Source of the DNA: Lodderomyces elongisporus
Taxonomy: Eukaryota > Ascomycota > Pichiomycetes > Serinales > Debaryomycetaceae
Assembly (NCBI RefSeq): GCF_030384665.1
Contig: NC_083675.1
Span: forward strand, 1,484,001-1,548,000
Direction of reading: 5' to 3'
DNA length: 64,000 bases
The position numbers and the translations under genes are program-made. The notes beneath the pieces are model-generated. The model had not been told where the DNA came from, searched no databases, and worked only from the letters and a program-made list of their open reading frames with translations. Of the stretch, positions 8,986 to 20,031 are shown piece after piece (positions within the stretch are counted from its first letter, which is position 1; the number at the start of each line of letters is the position of its first letter).

Positions 8986-10359
8986 ATGCCCATACAAGAT
9001 CTAGATAAGTATGTTATCCCCCTTACCTGTTTTGTTCTTTTTCTTCTTTCTTTCTTTCTTTCTTTCTTTTTTTTAATTATTCTTACCCCTCCACCCCCCC
9101 CCCGTTTTTTGGTATTTTTGTTTATCAATTTTAAAGATGAAAAAGAGTAAGATCATACGTCTTTGCGTGCAGAATAAAATACTAACGTGATTAGGACGAT
9201 TGCGGATATAAGACTGTGCAACCATATTCCTGTTTCGGTAATTGACGAATTATGCAGATGTGTTATTGATATTCTCATTGAAGAAGCTAATGTGCTTTTG
9301 TTGCAGGCTCCAGTAACCATCTGTGGCGATATACATGGCCAGTTCCATGACTTGCTCCAGTTGTTCCATATTGGCGGTGCGTTACCGCAGCTGCAGTATT
9401 TGTTTTTAGGTGATTTTGTTGATCGAGGGTATTATTCGCTCGAGCTGTTTCTTTTGCTCGTGGCGTATAAGGTGAAATATCCACAAAGGATACATATGAT
9501 TAGAGGTAATCATGAGAGTCGTCAGATTACTATGGTGTATGGATTCTACGATGAGTGTTTAAGGAAATATGGTGATGCCGAGGTGTGGAAAATGTGCTGT
9601 GAAGTGTTTGATTATTTGAGTATTGGTGCAGTGGTTGAAGGGCAGTACAGTTCGTCAGTGGGCTCCAAAGTCTCAACTTCGGTTTCTTCGCCGCCATCAC
9701 CAGCACCTATTTGCACAGCTTTCACTTCTACTTCTACTTCTACTTCTTCTTTTTCTTCTACTTCTACCTTTCCTTCTTTTTCCCCTTCTGCAATATCCTC
9801 ACCCGAAACGCCTCATACTCCAACTACAACAATTTCGAATATAGATGAGGGAGTGGATTTTGCTAAAAATGGAGCAGTGTTTTGTATACATGGCGGTCTT
9901 TCTCCCGATGTAAGTACCATAGACCAGATTATGTTGATGGACCGTAAGCAAGAAGTGCCACATGAAGGTGGTATGTGTGATTTGCTTTGGTCTGATCCTG
10001 AAGAGAGTATTACGAATTGGAGTATCTCACCTCGTGGTGCGGGTTATTTGTTTGGTGAAAGCCAAGTGAATCAGTTTCTTCATATGAATAACTTTTCCTC
10101 GATTGCACGTGCTCATCAGTTAGTGATGGAGGGGTATAAGGAGATGTTTGGAGGGAAGTTGGTGACTGTTTGGTCGGCGCCAAATTATTGTTATCGCTGT
10201 GGTAATGTTGCCAGTGTCTTGTGTTTAGATCTGGCATTGGACAAAGAATATAAAGTGTTTGAAGCGTCAAATGACGATGAGGATGAAGACGAAGCAGATG
10301 AGGAGAGAAGTAGAAGGGCAAGATTGGTGAGAAAACCTGCAGTGGAGTATTTTATTTAA
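8986..10359 (+). CDS. PPH3: PPH3, catalytic subunit of protein phosphatase 4 (spliced)
   Basis: Ser/Thr phosphatase of the PP2A/PP4 group. Pph3 with Psy2 dephosphorylates gamma-H2A and Rad53 in DNA-damage recovery. The gene is join(8986..9008,9195..10359), 395 residues. Exon 1 has 23 bases (MPIQDLD plus two bases). The 186-base intron has GTATGT at 9009, TACTAAC at 9180-9186 and ends in TAG at 9194. Splicing gives [20 protein letters not shown], which aligns with the N terminus of S. cerevisiae Pph3; without it the frame has no ATG. Metal-site motifs GDIHG (52-56), GDFVDRG (80-86) and GNHE (112-115) are intact, as is the [15 protein letters not shown] block. Identity as Pph3 rather than Sit4 or Ppg1 rests on [10 protein letters not shown] and [11 protein letters not shown] Ser/Thr-rich insert of about 75 residues (about 9640-9870) splits the catalytic domain, and the C terminus has an acidic run. 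The CTG codon at 9445 sits at a Ser position. Confidence 0.93.
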
Positions 10360-11838
10360 CAAAAAGTGCTGTGAGGAGGGAGAGGAAGAAAAGAGGGCTC
10401 GGTCATTAGGAAATATTGCAAAATGAAATAAAAGAAGAAAAGAAAAGAAAAGAAGAATGAAGAGAAATGAAAAGGAAAGAATAGAAAGTCTTGTCAGTTG
10501 TTGGTTTGTTGTTTTTGACAAGGTAGTTGTAAGGCAAGCGCTGGTCGCTTAGCAATATGGAAGGGATAATAGGGTACTGGTTGTCTTTTTAATATAGAGT
10601 GAGTTTAATATATTTACGTTGTTTTCGCTTTAATGTTGTTGTTGTTGTTGTTGTTTTTTTTAGTATAGACACACGCCTTGATGCTTTGAATATTTGTTTT
10701 TCACAACTCTCTTTGTAGTTTACACATCCGGAACTTTTTAGACGATGACTAGATTAAAAAATTGTCTGTTATAAAAGTTGGAAATACTGATGGAGTTGGG
10801 GTCTAGCATTTGCTCTTAGATGAGTCCTTATAATTGTGAAAATTTTAGAGTGAAACAATTCGTCTAGCTTAATGGTGGTTGTGTGTGTGGGCAAAGGGAG
10901 ATAGAGATGGAGCCATACTAGGTAACAATCTTGCCAGATTTGGAAGAAATACAATAAAAGATTACAGATCTGGTCAGAGCAGAACAGAACAGAACAGAAA
11001 AGTAAAAGTAAAGTAAAAAATTGGGTATAAAAAGTATCTAGCATATTTTTAAATTTTAATTGAACCCTGAACACGTGCATTGTATGTTTAACTTTAAAAA
11101 AAAGATCTGATACTCTGATTACGCGTAGCAGTTGCTCTCTTATCCTTTTCTTAGTTTTAGCTCTGTTGTTCACGATAGTATCTCTCTTTTTTTATCTATT
11201 TATTTGGGAGCATGGGGCCATGTTGTTTTGAATCGTGATTGCAGCAATTATCTTTTTTTTCTGGTTTTTTTTTTTGTTTTTCTGTTTTACGCGAGTCGGT
11301 ACGACGTACAATACAAAACAGGTGAAGTTAAAGACAGAACAGAAATAAATGAAACATCTTTTATATACAAAAATGAGTAAAGACGAGTAGGTATATAAAG
11401 AACAATGGTAAAGACAAGAAGTGTCAAAAAAAATATTTTAATTCAGACTTTAAAGAAAAAAGAACAATCAGAACATCTATCGGGAAATGTTTCTCTTTGT
11501 TCTGTTGTATTCCCAGTTTTATGTTTTATGTTTGTTTTGTTCATGTTTGTTGTTGAAATTTTGCAATTGTAGCACAAAACACGCTTTTAGTTTGTGTAGC
11601 TTTTCGGAAGAAGTCTCCCGAGAATGTTTTTAAGAAAGAAAAGGATTCGCTGCATTAGGAACATGGAATATGATTTAGGATTGGACAGGGAATTTGATAG
11701 AGAGCAAGAGAAGCAAAGAAGCAAAGAATAAACAAGATTCACAAAAAAAAAGGTTATTGACAAAGCTACGCGAAAAGAAAGTTGTGTTTACAGGGCTCAG
11801 ATGGTTGAATCAAACGAGCAGTGCTTTCTGGTTATGTG

Positions 11839-11967
11839 CATGGCTCATCAGAATGTTGATTAGTAGAAGACTGAGCCATGTTTTTGTTTTTTGTTTCTTT
11901 TTCTTTTATTGATTTCTTCTTGACTCAGTTATGATGTCATTTATTCAAGTGCGATTGAAGAAATCAA
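11839..11967. repeat. Two adjacent perfect inverted repeats (hairpin-forming)
   Basis: The first repeat is CATGGCTCA (11839-11847) matched by TGAGCCATG (11872-11880), a 9-bp stem with a 24-base loop. The second is TTGATTTCTTC (11909-11919) matched by GAAGAAATCAA (11957-11967), an 11-bp stem with a 37-base loop. They lie 28 bases apart inside the gene-free stretch. This could be part of a structured RNA or a pair of palindromic binding regions; chance is also possible in 3.9 kb. Confidence 0.5.
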
Positions 11968-12010
11968 AGTGATGTTTTTATATGCCATGGCTTTTGTAAA
12001 AAGAAAAAAG

Positions 12011-12048
12011 GAAGAAGAAGAAGAAGAAGAAGAAGAAGAAGAAGAAGA
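12011..12048 (+). repeat. GAA trinucleotide microsatellite
   Basis: About twelve tandem GAA units in non-coding DNA. Confidence 0.9.
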
Positions 12049-14290
12049 TAAGTATGTCACTTGTCATGAATTTGTAGTATGAATGAGAGAGGGACAATAG
12101 ATGTGTAACCATTTTTGTAAATGGTTACTTTTATTTGTCGTAATCCCTCTTTCACTTTCATGTTTTCTCTCTCTCTCTCTCTCTGCTCACTTGTTTCTAT
12201 TTCTTTGTTTTCTTTCCATTATCCAATTATTTCTTGTTTTTTGCTACAATGTTGCTCTCTCTCTCTCTCTCTATTATTATTATTATCATTTCAGTTCTCA
12301 GTGTTCCAGCTAAGAAAAGTAAAATGTAAAAAAGGGCTTATCAAAATGGTATATTGGTTAGAAGAGGCTTTTACTCTACATTCAAAAGCCACTGGTGCAT
12401 CCATCATTTGCAAAAGTGCAATTTACACTAGACAAAGATAGAGAAATTGAAAAGGGGATAGCATCCTTCTTGTTAAAAGAATAAAGGGCAAAAGGGCAAA
12501 AAGGTTTGAGATAAACCATGGCCAAGTAAAAATAAAAACAAAATGTAGGCTTTTCCAAAATGAATTTAGTTTTCTCATATGCAATATGTCGTAGCATATA
12601 ACTTTTTTTTCCAATTTCACATAAAGGTTAATTTTTTTTGAAGGTATGTTTTCTTCAACCCTGGCAGCATTGCCCTTTATTTTGTTTTTTTTTCTTCTTA
12701 TTCTTTATTTTATTTTTCATAATTTGAGACTTCCAACAACTAGTATGTAACTTATTCATGTTTCATCACCGTGGTTGGGTTTTAAGGTACCTAGCCGTTG
12801 ATCACTTTGGTGTTGATCATTTTTGTCTCTATATTTACATGTTTTGTATTTGTTTTCCTTTATATATGTATATTTCTATTTGTTAAAAGGGGTTTGCTCC
12901 AAGAATTATGAAATATGAATTATGAAATATTTGATGTATTATCTTTGTTTTGTTTTGTTTATTTGTTTTTTTACTTTTTTGATGAAGAAAAAAAAAATTT
13001 ACAGCAAAGGAGGGGAGAGGGGAGAGGGAAGGGAAGGGCGTGTTGTGCTTCCCGGAGAGGTTTGTGTTACAAAACATTGTAAATAAAAAATAAAATAAAA
13101 ATTAAATTAAAATTAAAAATAAAAAATAAAAAATAAAAAAATAAAAAAAATAAAAAATTTCATATCTCAACAATCAAACACCTTCAAACACCTTCAAATA
13201 AAATTTAACAAATATTGAACAAATCACTCACTCTTACTTTCTACAACAATGTTACACCTCAGTTTCTATTTGTATAATTTCATCAATTAACTAGTGAATG
13301 ATGTACATTCAAAAGGTTTACACCCTACATTTGTATACCAAGCAAAAAAGTAACAATAGAAAAGAAAAGAAGAAAAAGAAAAGAAAAAAAAAAGGGATGA
13401 AGAGTACGTGGTATCTAAGAATTTTACATAAAGCAAAAATAAAAAAAAAACAAAGAACTAACAATATGAATATGTATGTTAATCAACAATAAGTAAAGAG
13501 AAACAATAGCACACAATGTTACCAAACAACGGATAACCAAAACCTTTCGGGAATTGCAGCATTGCGTTTAACCTATTTCTCTTTCCTCTTTCTTCTTCCT
13601 CTTCCTCTTTCTTCCTCTCTTGTCATCGTAAATGCATTTCTCATCTCTTTATCCCAAATTCCAGTGTCACCAAAACAACAAAACAACAAAAAGAAACAAA
13701 ACAAAAGAAACAAAACACAAAACTAAAATTTACAAAATTTGAGAGTAGAGTTTCTTGATTGCCAAAATCCCAGAAATTTTTTTCATTTTTATTTTCATTC
13801 ATTCCTTCATTCATTCATTCATTCACAAAGAAACAACATCCTAAACTTTCCTTTCATTCAAAGCCACAAGCATATGCTTCGAGCAATAACATACACAATA
13901 TTAGTTTGTTTGTTTGTGTGTATACATGTAAATAGACAGATAAATAGATATATATATATATATATATAGAAGTAGATAAACACAACCCTTTCGAGTTTCA
14001 AAATGCTCCTTTGAACAACAACGTTTCATCCATACATCTCATCCATTTTCCCTTTTATCTCTTTCTTCTTCTTCTTTTTTTCTTTGCTTTTTTTTTTATA
14101 AATCCTATTAGCAATCCACTCCTTCCTTCATTCACTCTTATCCAACTTACCATTGCTTCATTCTCATTCACTTACTATTCACATCACCCATCTCCAATCT
14201 TTAGAAATCCAACTCCTTTTTTTTCATAATTATCAGATAGCCTATACATATATACAGCTACAAAAACGTTTAATATTTTAATTACACAAA

Positions 14291-14749
14291 ATGAACTTTT
14301 CCCACCAGCTACTATTCACCATCTTTCTCATCTTTACTTCACACCTAGCTACCATCACTGCTGCTGCTGCTGATACCAACACCGAAACAACTGGTACGGA
14401 AACTACTACTGCTTCGTCAGAAACACCAACTTTGGTATGGGTCACAGGAACTGACTCAGCCGGAATAACAAGAACTACACAATCCACATTTTACCAAACA
14501 TTCCGTCCTTCCTACACTGAAACCGAAACTTATGCCTCGGGCTCAATTGGCGTCGGTACCATCAGCGGAGAAGTGGGATCGATAAGAAGCTATACTGAAA
14601 CAACCATATCTCAAGGTGGTGCAGGTGCATTAAAGAACCACATGAAGGCATTCCATATTGGTAATGCACAAGAAGGTGGTGGAAGCATGGGCACTATAAC
14701 TGTTGCATTTCTCATGGGAATTTTCATTTCTGCCGTTTTGGTTATTTAA
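14291..14749 (+). CDS. KRE1: KRE1-like GPI-anchored cell-wall protein
   Basis: A 152-residue secreted protein. Residues 1 to about 26 form a signal peptide ending in Ala-rich sequence. A Thr/Ser/Glu-rich stretch likely to be O-mannosylated follows. The conserved core has LVWVTGTDSAGITRTTQSTF, then a Tyr/Thr segment and GSIGVGTISGEVGSIRSYTET, matching the Kre1 family. The last 20 residues are hydrophobic after a small-residue site (EGGGS), as expected for GPI attachment. Kre1 acts late in beta-1,6-glucan assembly at the cell surface and is the membrane receptor for K1 killer toxin in S. cerevisiae; the function here is transferred by similarity. Length is short compared with S. cerevisiae Kre1 (313 residues). 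It is preceded by an unusually long non-coding region. Confidence 0.75.
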   Translation: MNFSHQLLFTIFLIFTSHLATITAAAADTNTETTGTETTTASSETPTLVWVTGTDSAGITRTTQSTFYQTFRPSYTETETYASGSIGVGTISGEVGSIRSYTETTISQGGAGALKNHMKAFHIGNAQEGGGSMGTITVAFLMGIFISAVLVI

Positions 14750-15129
14750 CAAAAAGAAAGAAGAAAATTTAACAAATTTTAGAAAACAAAAAAAAAGAAT
14801 ATAGAAAGATTTGGAAACTTGAGAGAAAGATGGCACAAGCATTATAGAAGCTGGATAGGGAATCAGCTAGAGGTCATTTCCTTTCATTTGGCACTTTTTG
14901 AAGCAGCTCTAAGTCCCGCCTTGCTTGTTACTTCTTTTTTATTTTCGGTTTCTTCCTCGCTTAACATCATCATTATTATCATTATCTTCATTATTATTAT
15001 CATTAGCATAATTGACAGTTTTGTCTATTCCATTTCCAATAAACAAATTTAAAGGAAAGGAAAGCATCTGTGTCACATTGAATAGAGTCGTTTATAAATC
15101 GTATAGTTGTTTTTTTTTCTAGCATTTAA

Positions 15130-15141
<12 letters not shown>

Positions 15142-15172
<31 letters not shown>
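15142..15172. repeat. AT dinucleotide microsatellite
   Basis: About fifteen uninterrupted AT units. Confidence 0.9.
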
Positions 15173-15173
<1 letters not shown>

Positions 15174-15253
15174 TAAGTTATCAAAGAAGCAAGTGTTTAC
15201 GGAAAAAAAAAGTCTCTCTGAATCCCAAGGTATTCCCATATATATAAAACCAA

Positions 15254-15265
15254 TTAGGGTGCAAA
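15254..15265 (+). promoter_or_regulatory. TTAGGGTGCAAA element, copy 1
   Basis: A 12-base sequence repeated exactly 142 bases downstream, starting with the TTAGGG core recognised by Tbf1-type telobox proteins. Its role is unknown. Confidence 0.35.
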
Positions 15266-15395
15266 ACAAAATATTTTGTTTCCAAATGTTCCTTCAAACT
15301 AACTTTTAGTTAATAGCAATGAGAACATAGCATTTGGTGACCCCACCCTCTTTTCAAAGTCAGTTGCCCATTTGCTTTCATTTACCTCACCTAAT

Positions 15396-15407
15396 TTAGG
15401 GTGCAAA
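15396..15407 (+). promoter_or_regulatory. TTAGGGTGCAAA element, copy 2
   Basis: Exact second copy of the 12-mer at 15254 in the same orientation, about 720 bases before the DUF202 gene. Confidence 0.35.
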
Positions 15408-16126
15408 CTCTTGTCCGTTAACCATCTTTTTTTCTTTTGCTGCTGCTGCTGTTGTTGTTGTTGTTGTTGAAGTTGTTGAAGTTGTTGTAAAGATAAACGA
15501 ATAATATAATAGTTGGAATACAAACCATAAAGTTGTTGCTACCACATGTTGATATTTTCAACAACAACCATTACCTCTCATCCTGGTTTACTCCTTAATA
15601 CCAGTTTTTGTTAAAAAGTATCGCTTTTATTCCCATGTTCTTGTCCCTGTTCGAATGGATAAGGAATCCATAAATACATACAATGCAATCCTAATTTCCC
15701 CATAAGGAGTCATACTTATTTGTTGCAAAAAGTGAAAGTGAAAGTGTAAGTGTAAGTGTTCAGGGGGAAAAAAAAAAATAATCAACAACGTACGCAAATC
15801 ACATGAGATAACGCCAGCTTTTGTGTCCACACTTTTTACACTTCGTAGACCCTCTTTTAATTAATTAAACGAAAACGCGAACAAACAAACAATTCAAAGA
15901 TTAGAACCGTTCAAAATTAAGAGACCAAATTAAACTACTCGTTATTTACATCCAGAGTATAGAAAACAATTACCAAAAAAAAAAAACAAATAAAAGTACA
16001 AGAAAGAATATAAAAAAAAAAGAAACCAGGTATAATATCCAGCTCTTTTTTTTTGTCCGAAGCTAGGAAAAGAAGAAAAAAAAAACAGATACATTTTCTA
16101 CAGGAGTTCATAAGATACCAACCACC

Positions 16127-16870
16127 ATGTCAGGCAATCAGCAAGATTACGTGACGAGGAATCCGTCTGCATTACGAAACGAACAACAACAACAGCAGCA
16201 ACAGCGTACTCCTAGTCCATTGAGCTTACCTACATCACCCAATTCCCTCACTGCGTCGCAACGACTACCTCCCATAAATGAAAACTTGCGCGATCGTAAC
16301 AATTCCAAGTCAAAATCTAATGTAACCGCCCCAACATCTCCAAATGCAAATGATTTAAGCTCAAACTCAAACTCAAACTCAAACTCTTCAGGTGGAGGTT
16401 CCAAATCAAATTCAACACCAGAACCCATTCAAGTCAACTTGCTCAATTACAAGTCTATAACATTAGAAAATAAGGGCTCTGTGGCACGCGACCATATGGC
16501 CAACGAACGTACTTTTCTTGCATGGCTACGTACATCTCTTGGATTCATTACTTTAGGAATTGGTGTTACGCAATTATTCCGATTGGATAAAAATGACACA
16601 ACAGTACGCACTACAAACAATATAATTATGTTGATGAATTCCAAAGATGGCGATGAGTTGGTGAGATATGGTAAACCATTGGGCGCAATCTTTATAGTAT
16701 TGGGGATCCTAACGTTGTTATTAGGATTTTATCGGTTTTTCCTAGTACAGAAATTCTTGACCATCAATTATTACCCTGCGGCAAGAGTTGGAATTGCAAT
16801 ATTGTTATTCTTGGTATTGGCCGTTGTATTGGTGACTTTTGGCATGGTGGTAAAAACATCATTGGTATAA
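16127..16870 (+). CDS. DUF202 (YidH-like) three-helix membrane protein
   Basis: A 247-residue protein with a 110-residue low-complexity N terminus (a Gln run, Ser-Pro sites, then a Ser-Asn repeat) and a C-terminal DUF202 domain. The domain signature VARDHMANERTFLAWLRTSL is near residues 118-137 and is followed by three hydrophobic segments: about 133-152, 183-208 and 221-243. Fungal proteins of this family are small vacuolar or ER membrane proteins of uncertain function, and the fold is related to the Vtc membrane region. The ATG at 16127 is in a good ACCACC context. The six-base TCAAAC repeat encoding the Ser-Asn run is a likely source of length variation. Confidence 0.8.
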   Translation: MSGNQQDYVTRNPSALRNEQQQQQQQRTPSPLSLPTSPNSLTASQRLPPINENLRDRNNSKSKSNVTAPTSPNANDLSSNSNSNSNSSGGGSKSNSTPEPIQVNLLNYKSITLENKGSVARDHMANERTFLAWLRTSLGFITLGIGVTQLFRLDKNDTTVRTTNNIIMLMNSKDGDELVRYGKPLGAIFIVLGILTLLLGFYRFFLVQKFLTINYYPAARVGIAILLFLVLAVVLVTFGMVVKTSLV

Positions 16871-17636
16871 CACATTGTAGCGGTTCCATACTACTCTACG
16901 ATCTTAGATTAATGAAATAGATGTTAATTGTACTCAACAGGAACATTTGCCCCGTTTGTTTTTTTTCTTGTCTGCAGTATTAAAGTGAGAGGCTCTATAT
17001 TAAGTTTACTTTTAAATAGAATTGAAAGCTACCGGGAAGAAGTATTATACTTTGATATGGAGTATTATTGAGATAAGCCATATAAGAGAACATGGCGTTG
17101 CAATTATAATTCAAGTTTATTTACATTATGCTAGTACAAGCAGACCGCCTCTTTCTTTTTCCCTCGGTCTCTCTGTCTCTTTCTTCTCCCATCTTTCCCA
17201 GCCACATTGCGCCATGTGCAGATTCATGCACTTGTTAAAAAATATAATAATATTATTATTATATTTTGATGTTCTAGATAAGGGTTATAGACCTCTTAGT
17301 CACCTGACGTTTATAACGTGACTTATATATTGCACTTTTTTAATGCGTGTATTAAATAATACACTAATGTTCATTTTCGCACGCATTTTCCTTGTTGTTT
17401 TTTTCTCTCTTAGTGTACTGTTTGCCCTTGACTCGTGACTAACCTAACTATCCTTTCCCTCTCCCCTCCCCCCTTCCCCTACACGCACTTGCCTTTCGCA
17501 CACTTGTCACGTACTCTCGCCAGTTGCGATTCCTAGTTAGCAAAAAGAGAGAAAAAGTAAAAAAAGAAAAAAAATTTAAAAGTTTCGTAGAAAGAGCCCT
17601 TGACAGATAGATTCATTAACAACACATCACTGCAAA
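16871..17636. other. Intergenic region with RPS30 promoter
   Basis: About 770 bases. The RPS30 side has a C/T-rich tract (17450-17480), an ACGTGA core at 17316 and a TCACGTA at 17506, loosely like the Cbf1 core used at CTG-clade ribosomal protein genes, and a TAAGGGTTAT near 17279. None is a full consensus site. No other gene was seen. Confidence 0.55.
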
Positions 17637-18266
<630 letters not shown>

Positions 18267-18741
18267 GTCATCCAATGAGGAGCAGGTCTACACAATTATA
18301 GTTTTGCATATGTATCATCAATGTTATTGATCTTTTTCCTTTTGGGCAAGTCTATGACTTGAAACAATTGTTTAATGGCTGTTGATGTATAAATTTATAT
18401 ATATGGAAAACAAAAACTATCAATAACCCCTTTTCTTCAATTTGTACATTTAATACATATTTGAGTTTAAACATAGAAATCTGTACACGGATCTACTGTA
18501 TGAGTTTTGCAAATGTATTCATTAATTTTTGTCACTGTCATTGTTATTGTCAATGTTATTGTATTCATTCCTTTACTTGTTTCTTTTACGTCTTGTTATT
18601 TTTTACTTTTACAACTTGTACATGTATTACAGCTTACTATAATGCTTGAATAAATGAATTTACTTTTATTTTTATACATTTATTTCTATTCTTTTTTTTG
18701 GGGGAAGGGGGGAGTTCCTACTCTAAGTTCCTAAACTTTAT
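18267..18741. other. Convergent intergenic region RPS30/EFM7
   Basis: AT-rich 3' flanks of two convergent genes, with a T-run and G-run near 18690-18712. No gene was seen. Confidence 0.7.
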
Positions 18742-19521
18742 TTACCAGGTTGGGTTCAAAAAGAATGAGTATACCCTTGACCTAATTTCAATTGTTTCTT
18801 CATCTTCTTCAAACATTGGATTCATATTGATCAAATCAATTTTTTCCGCCTTGAACTGGTACTCTTCGCAGGTTTCAAAGAATTTCAAATCTTCTTGCAA
18901 TAGCTTGGGACGATGTGGACTAAATACCACCAAGCATTTCCCACCATCTCTTTTCAAACTTTGCCGGCATGTGGACAACAATTTGTGATGTTCTGTGTGA
19001 TTAAACACCAAATCTGAAAGTATAATCAAATCAAACTTGTCCTTCTCCTCAATGTTGTTTGTCTTATCCCCCTTTATGAGTTCCTTGATGTCGTTACCCC
19101 AAATGTATCCTTTCACACTATAGCTTGACAATTTGGTTTTTTTTTCTAGTTCTTCAAAGTTGTATTGTATATGACTAATGAGGTCAGGGTCAGGATAATC
19201 AGTCAGAATGATTTTCTCGCATCCATTCAATGAACAGATCAATGATGGTAATCCTGCTGCGGCACCCAATTCAAGCACTTTTTTGCCTCGTACAAGTGTA
19301 TCTGCGTGTTTATCCAAGTAGTCAGCTGTAAAAATACCGGCATTCCACAACATGTGGCCCCACAAGGGAGACTTACCTACTAGTTTCATGGTTATCTCTT
19401 GAGGGTCTGCTTGAGGATTCTTGCGTTTATACGTAGCAAAATGTGACTCTGGTGGTGGAGGAAGAAATCCTTCGGGCTCTTCAAAAAGACCACCTTCTAG
19501 TGATAGCTCATCATCAGACAT
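18742..19521 (-). CDS. EFM7: EFM7/NNT1 protein N-methyltransferase
   Basis: A class I SAM-dependent methyltransferase of the METTL21-like group. S. cerevisiae Efm7 (Nnt1) methylates the N-terminal Gly and the next Lys of translation elongation factor eEF1A in the cytosol; older work linked it to nicotinamide and rDNA silencing. The 259-residue protein starts MSDDELSLEGGLFEEPEGF, closely like the yeast protein, and the frame upstream of this ATG has no start codon. It contains PLWGHMLWNAG (52-62), SAM motif I VLELGAAAGLPS (82-93), the acidic TDYPDPD loop, and a DLIILSDLVFNHTEH block. Length matches the family (261 in S. cerevisiae). It shares a divergent promoter with the Prp39-type gene. Confidence 0.93.
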   Translation of the reverse strand: MSDDELSLEGGLFEEPEGFLPPPPESHFATYKRKNPQADPQEITMKLVGKSPLWGHMLWNAGIFTADYLDKHADTLVRGKKVLELGAAAGLPSLICSLNGCEKIILTDYPDPDLISHIQYNFEELEKKTKLSSYSVKGYIWGNDIKELIKGDKTNNIEEKDKFDLIILSDLVFNHTEHHKLLSTCRQSLKRDGGKCLVVFSPHRPKLLQEDLKFFETCEEYQFKAEKIDLINMNPMFEEDEETIEIRSRVYSFFLNPTW

Positions 19522-20031
19522 AGTGAGAGGTAACAAATTAGAAAAAAAAAAATGTTAAATGAAAAGGACCTAATATAACAAAGTGATGTGAAGGGAGTGG
19601 CTGCGTAAAGAAGTGGAAAAGAAAACGGAATACAGGAAAATGAATTATTGAATCAATGAGTTGATGCGCTTTTGCAACTTCAAAGTTTTTCAATTCCTTT
19701 CTTTTTTTTTTTTTAATAATTTTTTTTTTGCATCATAATTTTTACCAATTGCGCAAAATGAGCGAGTTTAATGAAGAAAGGAATTACCAGAAACCGATAT
19801 ACACATTCTGCGCATCTCACACGTATCAATCATTTACAAGTTGATACCACTCGACGAATTTCCAATACAATCAATTTTGAATCATCTTTTCTTTATTACC
19901 ATCTCCCTTTTTTTATTGTTTTCTCTTTTCCCCTTTTGGAAGGAACAAGATATATAAATTAATAAATAAATAAAGAAAAAGAAGAAGAAGAAGAAGAAGA
20001 AGAAGAAGAAACAAGGAGAGAAAAAGATAGT
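19522..20031. other. Divergent intergenic region EFM7/PRP39-like
   Basis: 510 bases with T- and A-runs and an AGA/GAA tract (about 19978-20010) immediately before the start of the plus-strand gene, probably in its 5' leader. No other gene was seen. Confidence 0.7.

Larger units (their letters stand above)
10360..14290. other. 3.9-kb gene-free region
   Basis: No reading frame here looks coding: all are short, low in complexity, or lack an ATG. Visible contents are an ACGCGT at 11121, two inverted repeats (11839-11880 and 11909-11967), a GAA tract (12011-12048), CT tracts (12166-12184 and about 12254-12272), A/T-only sequence at 13080-13160, ATTC repeats (about 13795-13826) and a TA tract (about 13949-13967). 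The distal part, with long T-rich and C/T-rich leaders, is probably the promoter of the KRE1-like gene. An unannotated RNA gene is possible. Confidence 0.6.
14750..16126. other. Intergenic region between KRE1-like and DUF202 genes
   Basis: About 1.4 kb. It holds ATT/ATC repeats (about 14965-15005), a perfect AT tract (15142-15172), two copies of TTAGGGTGCAAA (15254 and 15396), a CTG/TTG tract (about 15437-15490), and A-rich leader sequence before 16127. No convincing gene was seen. Confidence 0.65.

Noticed and set aside
10360..14290. The large gene-free region as a centromere
   Set aside because: I see no large inverted repeat or other flanking structure known from related centromeres, and other intergenic regions here are nearly as long. 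CENP-A ChIP would decide.
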